Shown here piece after piece: positions 1-6,765 of a DNA stretch of 64,000 nucleotides (position 1 is its first letter; the number at the start of each line of letters is the position of its first letter). Under the pieces are notes generated by a model. That model had not been told where the DNA came from. It worked only from the letters and a program-made list of their open reading frames with translations, and ran no database searches. Position numbers and translations under genes: made by a program. Location of the stretch: assembly GCF_042650605.1 (NCBI RefSeq), contig NZ_JBHSBN010000015.1, positions 62,001 through 126,000 on the forward strand, given 5' to 3'. Source of the DNA: Micromonospora_J zhanjiangensis (GTDB lineage: Bacteria; Actinomycetota; Actinomycetes; Mycobacteriales; Micromonosporaceae).

Positions 1-1270
1 CGGGTCGGGTCGCCCGCGCCCGCTGGCCGAACAGCTCGACCGTCGTCGGCAGGTCGAGCCCCGGCAACGGGAACACCGACTCGGCGGAGATCCGCAGCGG
101 AGCGCGACTGGTGGTCAGCACGCGCAGCTCCCGGCTCGCCGACACCAGGGCGCGGACCAGCTCGGCGGCTCCGCGCACCACGTGCTCGCAGTTGTCCAGC
201 ACCAGCAGGGCGGGGCCGGGTCCGAGCGCGTCGGCGATCGCGGCCACCCTGTCGTTCCGGCCCGGTGGCAGGCCCGGGGCGAGCCCGGCCGCCCCCACCC
301 CCAGCGCCGAGGCGACCTCGGCCGCGACATCGTCGTCGGTGGTGACGCCCACCAGCCCCACGACGTACACGATCCGTTGCGTCGCCCGGCGGGCGACGGC
401 ATTCGCGAGCCGGGTCTTGCCGAGGCCGCCGGGTCCGACGACCGAGACGACCCGGGACGTACGGAGCAGGTCGGCGACCGCGGCGATCTCCGTGTCCCGG
501 CCGAGCATCCGGTTGGGCTCCTCCGCCAGTCCTCGCCGGACCACCGGCGGGTCGCCGGCCAGCAACTCCCGGTGGATCTGGCGCACCGCGGCACCCGGGT
601 CGCTGCCCAACTCGTCGCGCAGTTCGCGGCGGTACGCGTCGTACCGGGCCAGCGCCGTGGCCGGACCCAGCACCGCCGCCTCGCAGCGCAACAGTTCGGC
701 CAGCACCTCCTCGTCACGTGGCTGCTCGGCGGCCAACCGACGCAGTGGACCGATCGCCTCGGTGGGACGGTCCAGCCGGGACAGGGCGAGCGCGCGGTCC
801 CGCGCCAGCGCCTGCCAGGTCGGCAGCCGGGCCGCCCGTAGCGCCGACAACGGATCGTCGCCGCCGCCGTCCCAGCCGGCGGCACCGTCACACAGGGCGA
901 GGCCGGCCTCGGCCTGGCGGAGGGCCTCGGCGTGGTCACCGGTCCGGGCCGCCCGGTCGCTCGCCCGTGCGCACATGACCACGGCCGACGCGTCCACCTG
1001 CTCCGGCGCCAGCGCCAGCCGGTAGCCGGTGGTCGTGGTGGCGATGACGGCCGGGCCGAGCCGGGCCCGCAGCCGGGACACCAGGAGCTGCAGGGCCTTC
1101 GTGGGGTGTTCCGGCGCGTCCTCCGGCCACAACCCGTCGATCAGCCGACCGGTGCTGGCGCCCGCGCGCGGCTCCTCGGCCAGCAGAGCCAGCAGGCCGC
1201 GGGGTCCCGAGCCGGTGATCTCCCGGCCGCGGAAGGCCACCCGGGACAGCAGGACCAGCTCGACGGTCAC
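1..1270 (-). CDS. AfsR/SARP-type transcriptional regulator with NB-ARC ATPase (3' end outside window)
   Basis: The minus-strand reading frame opens at a GTG at 1270 (protein begins VTVELVLLSRVAFRG) and runs off the left edge, giving at least 423 residues. The first ~95 residues resemble the OmpR/PhoB-type winged-helix domain of SARP regulators. The next ~145 are the alpha-helical bacterial transcriptional activation (BTAD) domain. A P-loop, GPGGLGKTRLA, follows near residue 275, and LLVLDNCEHV is the NB-ARC Walker B region. Proteins of this architecture usually activate secondary metabolism or export genes and end in TPR or LuxR domains, which would lie outside the window. The neighbouring DrrAB-type exporter operon could be a target, but no binding repeats were seen. 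Confidence 0.85.
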   Translation of the reverse strand, partial: MTVELVLLSRVAFRGREITGSGPRGLLALLAEEPRAGASTGRLIDGLWPEDAPEHPTKALQLLVSRLRARLGPAVIATTTTGYRLALAPEQVDASAVVMCARASDRAARTGDHAEALRQAEAGLALCDGAAGWDGGGDDPLSALRAARLPTWQALARDRALALSRLDRPTEAIGPLRRLAAEQPRDEEVLAELLRCEAAVLGPATALARYDAYRRELRDELGSDPGAAVRQIHRELLAGDPPVVRRGLAEEPNRMLGRDTEIAAVADLLRTSRVVSVVGPGGLGKTRLANAVARRATQRIVYVVGLVGVTTDDDVAAEVASALGVGAAGLAPGLPPGRNDRVAAIADALGPGPALLVLDNCEHVVRGAAELVRALVSASRELRVLTTSRAPLRISAESVFPLPGLDLPTTVELFGQRARATRP

Positions 1271-1373
1271 GCCCGGGAGTCTAGTCACCCCGGCAGGCAC
1301 GTCCCGGGCCGCGAAGCCGTCGCTGCCACCGCCCGGGGGCGGCCCCGCCACGACCCCTCCCCCGCGTGGCGGG

Positions 1374-1405
1374 ACGGCGCCGCATCCGGGTGGATGCGGC
1401 GCCGT
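1374..1405 (-). terminator. Hairpin terminator after the drrAB-like operon
   Basis: A perfect 14-bp inverted repeat (ACGGCGCCGCATCC, 4-nt loop) lies just past the permease stop codon and 104 bp before the start of the SARP-type gene. It has no U-tract, as is common in actinomycetes. Confidence 0.65.
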
Positions 1406-1419
1406 CTTCCCGCGATCGG

Positions 1420-2184
1420 TCAGCTGATCTTCTTGCGGTAGATCGCTGTCGCGGCGGCATAAGCGGCCACGAGCAGGCCGGCGCACCAGGCGAGGGCGAT
1501 CCAGATGTCGTCGCCGACGGGTTGCTGCGCGAACAGCGCGCGGAGGGTGTTCACGATGTACGTCACCGGCTGGTTCTCGGCGAACCAGGCGACCGGGCCG
1601 GGCATCGAGTCGGTGGGGACGAACGCCGAGCTGATGAAGGGCAGAAAGATCAGCGGGTAGCTGAAGGCGCTCGCGCCGTCGACGGTCTTGGCGGACAGGC
1701 CGGCTATCACGGCGATCCAGGTGAGGGCGAGGGTGAACAGGATCAGGATGCCGGCGACGGCGAGCCAGTCGACCACGGACGCGCCGGTGCGGAAACCCAT
1801 GATCAGCGCGACGCCGGTGACGATCGCGAGCGAGGCCAGGTTGCCGACCAGTGACGTCAGGACATGGGCCCAGAGCACGGAGGGTCGTGGGATGGGCATC
1901 GACTGGAAACGCTCGAAGATGCCGCCCTGCATGTCGAGGAACAGGCGGTACGCCGTGTAGGCGATGCCGGATGCGATCGTGATGAGCAGGATGCCCGGGA
2001 GCAGGTAGTTGATGTACGACCCGCCGGAACCGGTGTTGATGGCGCCGCCCAGCACGTACACGAAAATCAGCATCAGCGCGATCGGGGTGACCGCCGTGGT
2101 GATGATGGTGTCCGGGCTGCGGAGGATGTGCCGCAGGGAGCGACCGGTGAGCGTTCCGGTGTCGCTGAGCACGTGGACTGTCAT
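1420..2184 (-). CDS. ABC-2 type permease (DrrB-like)
   Basis: This 254-residue membrane protein of the ABC-2/DrrB family is probably the channel of a drug or lipid exporter. After an N-terminal cytoplasmic stretch (SLRHILRSPDTI) about six hydrophobic segments can be read, starting at TPIALMLIFVYVLGG. The amphipathic segment FERFQSMPIPRPSVLWAHVL is the usual coupling region of this family. Its ATG overlaps the stop of the upstream ATP-binding protein as ATGA, so the two are translationally coupled and should form one transporter. The substrate cannot be told from sequence. It is the last gene of a four-gene PadR-controlled operon. Confidence 0.9.
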   Translation of the reverse strand: MTVHVLSDTGTLTGRSLRHILRSPDTIITTAVTPIALMLIFVYVLGGAINTGSGGSYINYLLPGILLITIASGIAYTAYRLFLDMQGGIFERFQSMPIPRPSVLWAHVLTSLVGNLASLAIVTGVALIMGFRTGASVVDWLAVAGILILFTLALTWIAVIAGLSAKTVDGASAFSYPLIFLPFISSAFVPTDSMPGPVAWFAENQPVTYIVNTLRALFAQQPVGDDIWIALAWCAGLLVAAYAAATAIYRKKIS

Positions 2185-2984
2185 CGGGTTTCCTTTCCCG
2201 CGGACACGGTGGCCTCGTCGGCGGTGTCGCCGACGAGGGCGAGGAAGACGTCCTCGAGGGTCGGCTGCTTCTCGACGTACTCGACCTTGGCGGACGGGAG
2301 GAGTTGCTTCAGCTCGGCGAGGGTGCCGTTCTGGATGATCGTGCCCCGGTGCAGGATCGCGATCCGGTCGGCGAGCTGCTCGGCCTCGTCGAGGTACTGG
2401 GTGGTCAGCAGGATGGTGGTGCCGTTCTCGGCGAGCTGCCGCACCGTCTGCCAGACCTCGGCGCGGGCCTGCGGGTCGAGGCCGGTGGTCGGCTCGTCGA
2501 GGAATATCACCGGCGGGTTGCCGACCAGGCTCATCGCGATGTCCAGCCGCCGGCGCATGCCGCCCGAGTACGTCCCCGCCCGGCGATTCCCGGCGTCGGT
2601 GAGCGAGAAACGGGCGAGCATGTCGTCGGCGATCGCACCCGGATTCCGCAGATGGCGGAGCTTCGCGACCAGGACCAGATTCTCCCGGCCGGTGAGCACC
2701 TCGTCGACCGCGGCGAACTGGCCGGTCAGGCTGATCGACCGGCGTACGTCGCCCGGTGCCGAGGACACGTCGAAGCCGTGGACGGTCGCGGTGCCGCTGT
2801 TCGCCTTCAACAACGTGGACAGGATCCGTACCAGGGTGGTCTTTCCGGCGCCGTTCGAGCCGAGCAGGGCGAAGATGCTCCCGGCCGCCACGTCGAAGTC
2901 GACGCCCCGCAGCACGTGCAGGTCCCGGTAGGACTTGGTGACGCCCCGTACCCTGATCGCGGGTTCGCGTGTCGCGGTGGTCAT
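2181..2984 (-). CDS. ABC transporter ATP-binding protein (DrrA-like)
   Basis: This is the 267-residue nucleotide-binding subunit for the DrrB-like permease. Walker A is GSNGAGKT (about residues 42-49), the signature is YSGGMRRRLDIA, and Walker B is VIFLDEPTTGLD. The H-loop position reads TTQYLDEAEQLAD, with the glutamine seen in daunorubicin/doxorubicin resistance DrrA proteins. The C-terminus carries the typical LEDVFLALVGD tail that contacts the permease. A longer frame upstream exists, but ATG 2984 overlaps the stop of the DUF1048 gene as ATGA and opens the canonical IRVRGVTKSY domain, so it was chosen. Drug export is the family expectation; the substrate is unknown. Confidence 0.92.
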   Translation of the reverse strand: MTTATREPAIRVRGVTKSYRDLHVLRGVDFDVAAGSIFALLGSNGAGKTTLVRILSTLLKANSGTATVHGFDVSSAPGDVRRSISLTGQFAAVDEVLTGRENLVLVAKLRHLRNPGAIADDMLARFSLTDAGNRRAGTYSGGMRRRLDIAMSLVGNPPVIFLDEPTTGLDPQARAEVWQTVRQLAENGTTILLTTQYLDEAEQLADRIAILHRGTIIQNGTLAELKQLLPSAKVEYVEKQPTLEDVFLALVGDTADEATVSAGKETR

Positions 2985-3367
2985 GCGCTCTTCCCCTCGC
3001 CGTTGTCGCCGGCGGCGGCGTCGATCGCCTTCCGGAGGCGCCCGCGTTCCTTGTCTATCCACTGCCTGCCGGAGTACGCCTGCACGAACGTCTCGGCGAA
3101 CTCGACCGGGTCGTCGCCGACGACCGCGCGGACCGGCGTTCCGTCGGCGGCCGCGCGCTCCCAGAGGTCGACGAGGTCGCCGAGCATCGTGACCAGCGTG
3201 TCGCCGTCGACGATCCCGCCCTGGTACATGAAGTACCGCTGGAGAGCCTTGGCCGCGTCGCGATGGGGCTCGGGCAGGGCCTCGATCCGGGCCATGTGCT
3301 GCTTGTACTGCTTCTTCTGCTCAAGCGATCCGACGAGCGTCTCGATCCACTTCGCGGCCATGCTCAT
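2981..3367 (-). CDS. DUF1048 family small protein
   Basis: This 128-residue, mostly alpha-helical soluble protein (KWIETLVGSLEQKKQYKQHMARIEALPEPH, then FMYQGGIVDGDTLVTMLGDLVDLWERAAADG) matches the DUF1048 family. That family is regularly found between a PadR regulator and a DrrAB-type exporter. Its biochemical role is not established. The ATG at 3367 overlaps the PadR stop (ATGA) and its own stop overlaps the ATPase start, so all four genes of the operon are translationally coupled. No catalytic motif is visible; a role as an accessory or sensing subunit is only a guess from context. Confidence 0.8.
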   Translation of the reverse strand: MSMAAKWIETLVGSLEQKKQYKQHMARIEALPEPHRDAAKALQRYFMYQGGIVDGDTLVTMLGDLVDLWERAAADGTPVRAVVGDDPVEFAETFVQAYSGRQWIDKERGRLRKAIDAAAGDNGEGKSA

Positions 3368-3723
3368 GCTCCTTGGTGTTGGTTGTCGTCTTGTTGGTCG
3401 TCGTCGTGGTGGAGTTGCTCGATGCGGTCGGCGAGGACGGTCCACGTCCGCCAGAACTCGGCGAGTTGCTCCCGCCCCTTCGCGTTGAGCGAATACACCT
3501 TCCGCGGGGGGCCCTTCTCCGAGGGAACCTTCGCCACGTCCACGAACCCGCGCTGTTCGACGCGGACGAGCAGGGCGTAGATGGTGCCTTCCGCGATGTC
3601 CGAGAATCCGCGGTCGCGCAGCCACGCGGTGATCTCGTAGCCGTACGCGGATCTGCGGGCCAGGATCGCCAGGACGATCCCTTCGAGAGTTCCCTTCAGC
3701 ATCTCCGTCATCTGGTTGCCCAT
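3364..3723 (-). CDS. PadR family transcriptional repressor
   Basis: This 119-residue PadR winged-helix protein has the core LKGTLEGIVLAILARRSAYGYEI, the recognition-helix/wing region GTIYALLVRVEQRGFVDVAKV, and a dimerisation tail ending in a His/Asp/Gln-rich stretch (HHDDDQQDDNQHQ). PadR proteins with this gene order repress their own operon and are released by the exported compound. It is the first gene of PadR-DUF1048-DrrA-DrrB. Two copies of a TACCGGTAGA element sit 34-66 bp upstream of the start and are the natural operator candidates. Confidence 0.9.
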   Translation of the reverse strand: MGNQMTEMLKGTLEGIVLAILARRSAYGYEITAWLRDRGFSDIAEGTIYALLVRVEQRGFVDVAKVPSEKGPPRKVYSLNAKGREQLAEFWRTWTVLADRIEQLHHDDDQQDDNQHQGA

Positions 3724-3755
3724 GCCGCCGTCCCCTCGCTACCAAGCATCACTGA

Positions 3756-3789
3756 CTACCGGTAGACAGTAACGCTAGGTACCGGTAGA
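3756..3789. promoter_or_regulatory. Tandem palindromic PadR operator candidate
   Basis: TACCGGTAGA occurs twice, at 3757-3766 and 3780-3789. Each copy contains the palindrome TACCGGTA, and the centres are 23 bp (about two helical turns) apart, in the promoter region of the PadR operon. Confidence 0.6.
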
Positions 3790-3792
3790 TAG

Positions 3793-4044
3793 CAAGACTG
3801 AATACCGACCCTGCCGCCAGCAGAGCTTGGTCACAGCGCCGGGGAGCGGTTGCAGATCGCGGAAGAAACTGCCTGCAGGATGCGGAATCCAGAACCTGCA
3901 GATGCGGACGGGGATGGTCCGCGCACCGCCAGCAAGAGCACCCTCGTGCATGCCCTTGCCGACCGCTCGGACGCGCCGTCATCGACCGTGACGATCCCGC
4001 CACCCGAGCTGCGGTTCGCGCCGATCCGGGCGGTTCGTCAATGG
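3793..4044. other. Intergenic stretch without a recognisable gene
   Basis: About 250 bp between the PadR operator and the 94-residue gene. Open frames exist on both strands but none has a ribosome-binding site, codon bias or family-like sequence. Nothing further was recognised. Confidence 0.4.
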
Positions 4045-4329
4045 TCAGCCAGTGCCCGCCCGGCGAACGACTGGACTCGATCCCCGGCTGTCACTAGCAG
4101 CGTCTCCACGACGGCGGAGGTCGGCACCAGCCGGGCGAGCGAGAACCATGTCTCGGTCGTGCGGCTCGTCCTGGGGTGGGTGCGTTTGGATGCCGGCTTC
4201 GGTGAGGAATGAGTTCAGCGCGACGGCAAGTTCGTCGATGTTGTCCTGTTCGACGAACGCGTAGCCGGAGTCGGCGATGCAGTCGGCGACCCGCTCGGCG
4301 ATCTGGTGAAGTGGATCCTGGACACCCAC
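4045..4329 (-). CDS. Small conserved-looking protein of unknown function
   Basis: A GTG at 4329 is preceded by a clear Shine-Dalgarno sequence (AAGGAG, 8 nt away) and starts a 94-residue soluble protein (VGVQDPLHQIAERVADCIADSGYAFVEQDN, then IDELAVALNSFLTEAGI). The frame continues upstream to an ATG at 4410, but the ribosome-binding site decides for the GTG. The first 50 residues look like a compact helical domain; the last 30 are Arg/Asp-rich and probably disordered. It is transcribed divergently from the GntR-type gene at 4530 and the two may form a regulatory pair. I do not recognise a family. Confidence 0.55.
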   Translation of the reverse strand: MGVQDPLHQIAERVADCIADSGYAFVEQDNIDELAVALNSFLTEAGIQTHPPQDEPHDRDMVLARPAGADLRRRGDAASDSRGSSPVVRRAGTG

Positions 4330-4478
4330 TGTGGTTCTCCTTCCGCTGAGCCGCAGGCTCGCTGCCAGCCACCCGGACAGGCGCTTCTGGCCAATGAGAC
4401 ATTGATCCACGACACGGTGCGGTCCCCGCCACGCCGGTCATCCGGGATCGACACTACCGCCAACTCCTCACTCCTGTA

Positions 4479-4492
4479 CATGGTTCACCATG
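4479..4492. promoter_or_regulatory. Inverted repeat in divergent promoter (possible GntR operator)
   Basis: CATGGT-TC-ACCATG is a perfect 6-bp inverted repeat between the divergent small-protein gene and the GntR-type gene, 38 bp before the latter. The size fits a winged-helix dimer site. Confidence 0.4.
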
Positions 4493-4529
4493 GTTCCCCT
4501 TTGAGGACCTCGGTCGCCCAGCCGGTGAG

Positions 4530-4790
4530 ATGGTCAGAACTGTGATCGACCATGAAGGCCCAACGCCTTTGTACGTACAGGTAGCCGACGCCATTGCGGC
4601 CCGGATCGAGGCTGGAGAATTGCTGCCGGACCGGCCGGTCCCGTCAGAGAATCAGCTCGTGCAGGAATACGGCATTGCGCGCGGCACTGCCCGCAAGACG
4701 ATCCAGCTGCTCCGCGAACGCGGGCTCGTGGTGACCATCGTGGGGCGCGGCACGTATGTCGTCTCCAAACGGCCGCAGGCTGGGCGATAG
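4530..4790 (+). CDS. GntR-type winged-helix regulator (DNA-binding domain only)
   Basis: This 86-residue protein consists almost entirely of a GntR helix-turn-helix: GPTPLYVQVADAIAARIEAGELLPDRPVPSENQLVQEYGIARGTARKTIQLLRERGLV, ending in the wing GRGTYVV. There is no UTRA or FCD effector domain, so ligand control, if any, must come through a partner such as the divergent small protein. ATG 4530 is used here; a GTG at 4542 (VIDHEGPTPLY) is an equal alternative, since neither has a strong ribosome-binding site. A remnant of a monooxygenase gene follows immediately after the stop codon. Confidence 0.8.
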   Translation: MVRTVIDHEGPTPLYVQVADAIAARIEAGELLPDRPVPSENQLVQEYGIARGTARKTIQLLRERGLVVTIVGRGTYVVSKRPQAGR

Positions 4791-4795
4791 CCCGC

Positions 4796-4868
4796 GCTCA
4801 CCGGCCCGTCCGGCGGCCCCTGGCTGGCCGCCGCCAGAGCAGGCGGCCTACCGGCCGCGCAGGTGGCG
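4796..4868 (+). pseudogene. 73-bp duplicated fragment of the FAD monooxygenase gene
   Basis: Positions 4796-4868 match 8031-8103, inside the monooxygenase coding sequence, at 69 of 73 bases without gaps and in the same orientation. The encoded peptide is LTGPSGGPWLAAARAGGLP followed by AAQVA. It lies between the GntR-type gene and the FitA-like antitoxin and has no start or stop of its own, so it is a scrap and not a gene. Confidence 0.8.
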
Positions 4869-4889
4869 GACTCAGACTGGAGGAAAGCG

Positions 4890-5135
4890 GTGAAAGCCCT
4901 CAGCATCAGAGATCTTGACGACGCGGTCCGGGAGAAGCTGCGCATCCGAGCCGCGCAACACGGCAGGTCCATGGAGGCTGAGATCCGGGATATCCTCACC
5001 GCCGCCGTCGCCGAGGACACGCCGGGAAACGACCTGTTCAGCGCGCTCACCGATCGATTCACCAGACTCGGTGGGGTTGAAATGAACCTGCCGGCCCGTT
5101 CCACCTCACCCCGCGCGGCGCGCCTGCCCGAGTGA
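4890..5135 (+). CDS. FitA/VapB-like ribbon-helix-helix antitoxin (orphan)
   Basis: This 81-residue protein starts at a GTG preceded by GGAGGAAA. KALSIRDLDDAVREKLRIRAAQHGRSMEAEIRDIL is the FitA-type ribbon-helix-helix DNA-binding domain, and the C-terminal stretch ending SPRAARLPE is the part that in such antitoxins occupies the PIN-toxin active site. The frame stays open upstream through the monooxygenase scrap, but the strong ribosome-binding site fixes the GTG. The expected PIN toxin begins with a TGATG overlap but is broken after five codons, leaving the antitoxin without its partner. It may still autorepress or neutralise a toxin encoded elsewhere. Confidence 0.85.
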   Translation: MKALSIRDLDDAVREKLRIRAAQHGRSMEAEIRDILTAAVAEDTPGNDLFSALTDRFTRLGGVEMNLPARSTSPRAARLPE

Positions 5136-5227
5136 TGATCGTTCTCGCCACCCGCCGCAAGCGCGGTATGACCGCCCCGGGCCGCGGGGCGGTCCACTTC
5201 GCGCTCAGGATCACTATCCTCGCATAA
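5135..5227 (+). pseudogene. Remnant of a PIN-domain (VapC/FitB) toxin gene
   Basis: ATG 5135 overlaps the antitoxin stop as TGATG, the normal coupling in FitAB/VapBC operons, and encodes MIVLA. Canonical toxins begin MIVLDTN, with the aspartate catalytic. After these residues the frame becomes arginine-rich, unrelated sequence (TRRKRGMTAPG) and stops at 5227. The rest of the toxin is missing. Confidence 0.6.
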
Positions 5228-5242
5228 CCAAGGCACGAAGGG

Positions 5243-5261
5243 TCTGATTATCAGATATGCT
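5243..5261 (+). promoter_or_regulatory. Palindromic operator and -10 box of the Phd/PIN toxin operon
   Basis: TCTGAT-T-ATCAGA is a perfect 13-bp palindrome at 5243-5255, followed at once by a TATGCT -10-like box at 5256-5261. The antitoxin ATG is at 5268, so the transcript is probably leaderless and autoregulated. Confidence 0.6.
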
Positions 5262-5267
5262 GCCTCC

Positions 5268-5525
5268 ATGCGAACCATCTCGGCCACGGAAGCCTCACGG
5301 AGGTTCTCCGATCTCCTCGACGCCATCGAGCGCGGCGAGAGCGTCGTCGTCACCCGCGGCAACCGCCCGATCGCCGAGATCCACCCGGCCCACCGCCGCA
5401 CCGGTCGGGACCTACGAGCGGCACTCGCCGACGTACCCGCGCCTGACGATCACTTCGAAGCAGACCTCGCCGACGCCCTCCGGTACGTGACGAACGAGCG
5501 GGCGGACCCATGGGCCGACGCCTGA
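5268..5525 (+). CDS. Phd/YefM family antitoxin
   Basis: This 85-residue protein begins MRTISATEASRRFSDLLDAIERGESVVVTRGNRPIAEI, the standard Phd/YefM DNA-binding fold. A more variable acidic C-terminal tail (DDHFEADLADALRYV) should wrap the toxin. It overlaps the PIN toxin gene by 16 bp. Antitoxins of this family repress their own operon, which fits the palindrome directly upstream. There is no ribosome-binding site; the ATG lies about 7 nt after the -10-like box, which suggests leaderless translation. Confidence 0.92.
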   Translation: MRTISATEASRRFSDLLDAIERGESVVVTRGNRPIAEIHPAHRRTGRDLRAALADVPAPDDHFEADLADALRYVTNERADPWADA

Positions 5526-5908
5526 TCCTCGACACCAACATCCTCATCGCCTACGAACGCGGCACACTCGACCGCGCCCTGCTCGACGAGGACGAACTGG
5601 CGATCGCCGCCGTCACCGTCGCCGAATACCGGGTCGGCATCGAACTGGCCGACACCGTCGCCCACGCGGCCGACCGGGCCCGAGCCTTGGCTGCGATCGT
5701 CTCCGCAGTCGACGTTCTCGACTACACCGACGCAACGGCCGCGCACCACGCCCGACTCATCGCTCACGCACGACGCGCAGGCACCCCCCGTGGCGCGCAC
5801 GACCTGATCATCGCCGCCCACGCGGCCGAGACCGGGCGCATCATCCTCAGCCGTGACGCAAAAGCTCGCTTCGGCGACCTGCCCAACGTCCTGACAGCGC
5901 ACCCCTGA
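5510..5908 (+). CDS. vapC: PIN-domain ribonuclease toxin (VapC type)
   Basis: This 132-residue PIN-domain protein shows the expected acidic residues: the first Asp in LILDTNILIAYERG, the Glu in VTVAEYRVGIE, the Asp in GAHDLIIAAHA, and the final Asp in ILSRDAKARFGDLP. PIN toxins are Mg2+/Mn2+-dependent endoribonucleases that usually cut tRNA or rRNA and are held inactive by the cognate antitoxin. The ATG lies inside the antitoxin gene (16-bp overlap). The system looks complete, unlike the FitA remnant just upstream. Confidence 0.92.
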   Translation: MGRRLILDTNILIAYERGTLDRALLDEDELAIAAVTVAEYRVGIELADTVAHAADRARALAAIVSAVDVLDYTDATAAHHARLIAHARRAGTPRGAHDLIIAAHAAETGRIILSRDAKARFGDLPNVLTAHP

Positions 5909-5975
5909 GCAATCACACCATGAGCGGAGGGCGCCGACTTCGGACGGACCTACGAATGAGTCCGGCGCCTGCGGT

Positions 5976-6713
5976 CTAGTTTCCGCCCGGGGGCAGGCCG
6001 GCGTTGAGAATGCGGGACTGGATGCCGTCGAGGAGGCAGTCCAGGCCGAGGAGGAACTGGTCGTCGGGCTGGGCCGCGGCGCCTTCGCTGATCCAGCGGG
6101 CGAGCAGCGGGTAACGCCCGTCGTTCACGATCCGCTCGATGTACGGCGCGGCGGTGGCCCGGAGTTCGGCGTCGGTGTGCACCCCGATCCGGCTGCGCAT
6201 GCGGTCCTCCTCCGCCTCGTTCTGCGCGTACGAGACGGCGTAGCCGAACACCATCGTGACGACGGACATCGCGGTACCGATGGGCAGGCCCAGCCCGGCG
6301 AGCGCGGTCAGGGACCACTCGTTGTGCGCCAGGGCGTTCGGCCCGAACAGGGGCCGCTGGTGCGCCAGGGCGGTGAACCAGGGATGGCGGCGCAGCGCCC
6401 CGCGAGACCTGGTGGCGAGGATGTGCATCGACTCCCGCCAGTGCTCGGCGGGCTTCTTCGGCAGGCCGATCTCGCCGAAGACCTGGTCGAGCATGAGGTC
6501 GATGATGCCGTCCTTGCCGCCGACGTAGCGGTACAGCGACATCGGCGTGGCGGCGCCCAGTTCCTTGGCGACCCGGCGCATGGTCACGGCGTGTTCGCCG
6601 TCCGCGTCCGCCACCCGGATCGCCGCCGCCGCGATGGCGGCCTGGCTCAGGTGCAGGCGCGCGCCGCGCGGCTCCGCCGGCAGGTCCCAGACAAGGGGCG
6701 TGGGCTCGGACAT
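5976..6713 (-). CDS. TetR/AcrR family regulator with TetR C-terminal-like domain
   Basis: This 245-residue repressor has the helix-turn-helix HLSQAAIAAAAIRVADADGEHAVTMRRVAKELGAATPMSLYRYVGGKDGIIDLMLDQ. The C-terminal ligand domain (HPWFTALAHQRPLFGPNALAHNEWSLTALAGLGL) is of the TetR_C-like type common in antibiotic-responsive regulators. It is transcribed divergently from the FAD monooxygenase at 6748, separated by 34 bp dense in palindromes, so it very likely controls that gene and itself. ATG 6713 is used because the helix-turn-helix follows at the usual distance; the much longer upstream frame runs antisense through the monooxygenase. Confidence 0.92.
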   Translation of the reverse strand: MSEPTPLVWDLPAEPRGARLHLSQAAIAAAAIRVADADGEHAVTMRRVAKELGAATPMSLYRYVGGKDGIIDLMLDQVFGEIGLPKKPAEHWRESMHILATRSRGALRRHPWFTALAHQRPLFGPNALAHNEWSLTALAGLGLPIGTAMSVVTMVFGYAVSYAQNEAEEDRMRSRIGVHTDAELRATAAPYIERIVNDGRYPLLARWISEGAAAQPDDQFLLGLDCLLDGIQSRILNAGLPPGGN

Positions 6714-6719
6714 TCCCAC

Positions 6720-6765
6720 ATCGTACGATCCCGTATACGTTGTACACATGAATGTACGACGTACA
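6720..6765. promoter_or_regulatory. Cluster of TetR-type palindromes overlapping the monooxygenase start
   Basis: Palindromes here are ATCGTACGAT (6720-6729), CGTATACG (6732-6739) and GTACG-A-CGTAC (6754-6764). They lie between the divergent TetR and monooxygenase genes, and the last lies inside codons 3-6 of the monooxygenase. This layout suggests a leaderless, tightly repressed transcript. Confidence 0.6.

Noticed and set aside
1..1270. Secondary-metabolite cluster suspected because of the SARP-type regulator
   Set aside because: No polyketide, peptide or terpene synthase genes lie in the adjoining sequence inside the window. The regulator alone does not support a cluster.
3850..4212. Plus-strand frame over the 4.0-kb intergenic area
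   Set aside because: It is antisense to the small gene at 4045-4329, which has a clear ribosome-binding site, and its own sequence has no domain-like pattern or start signal.
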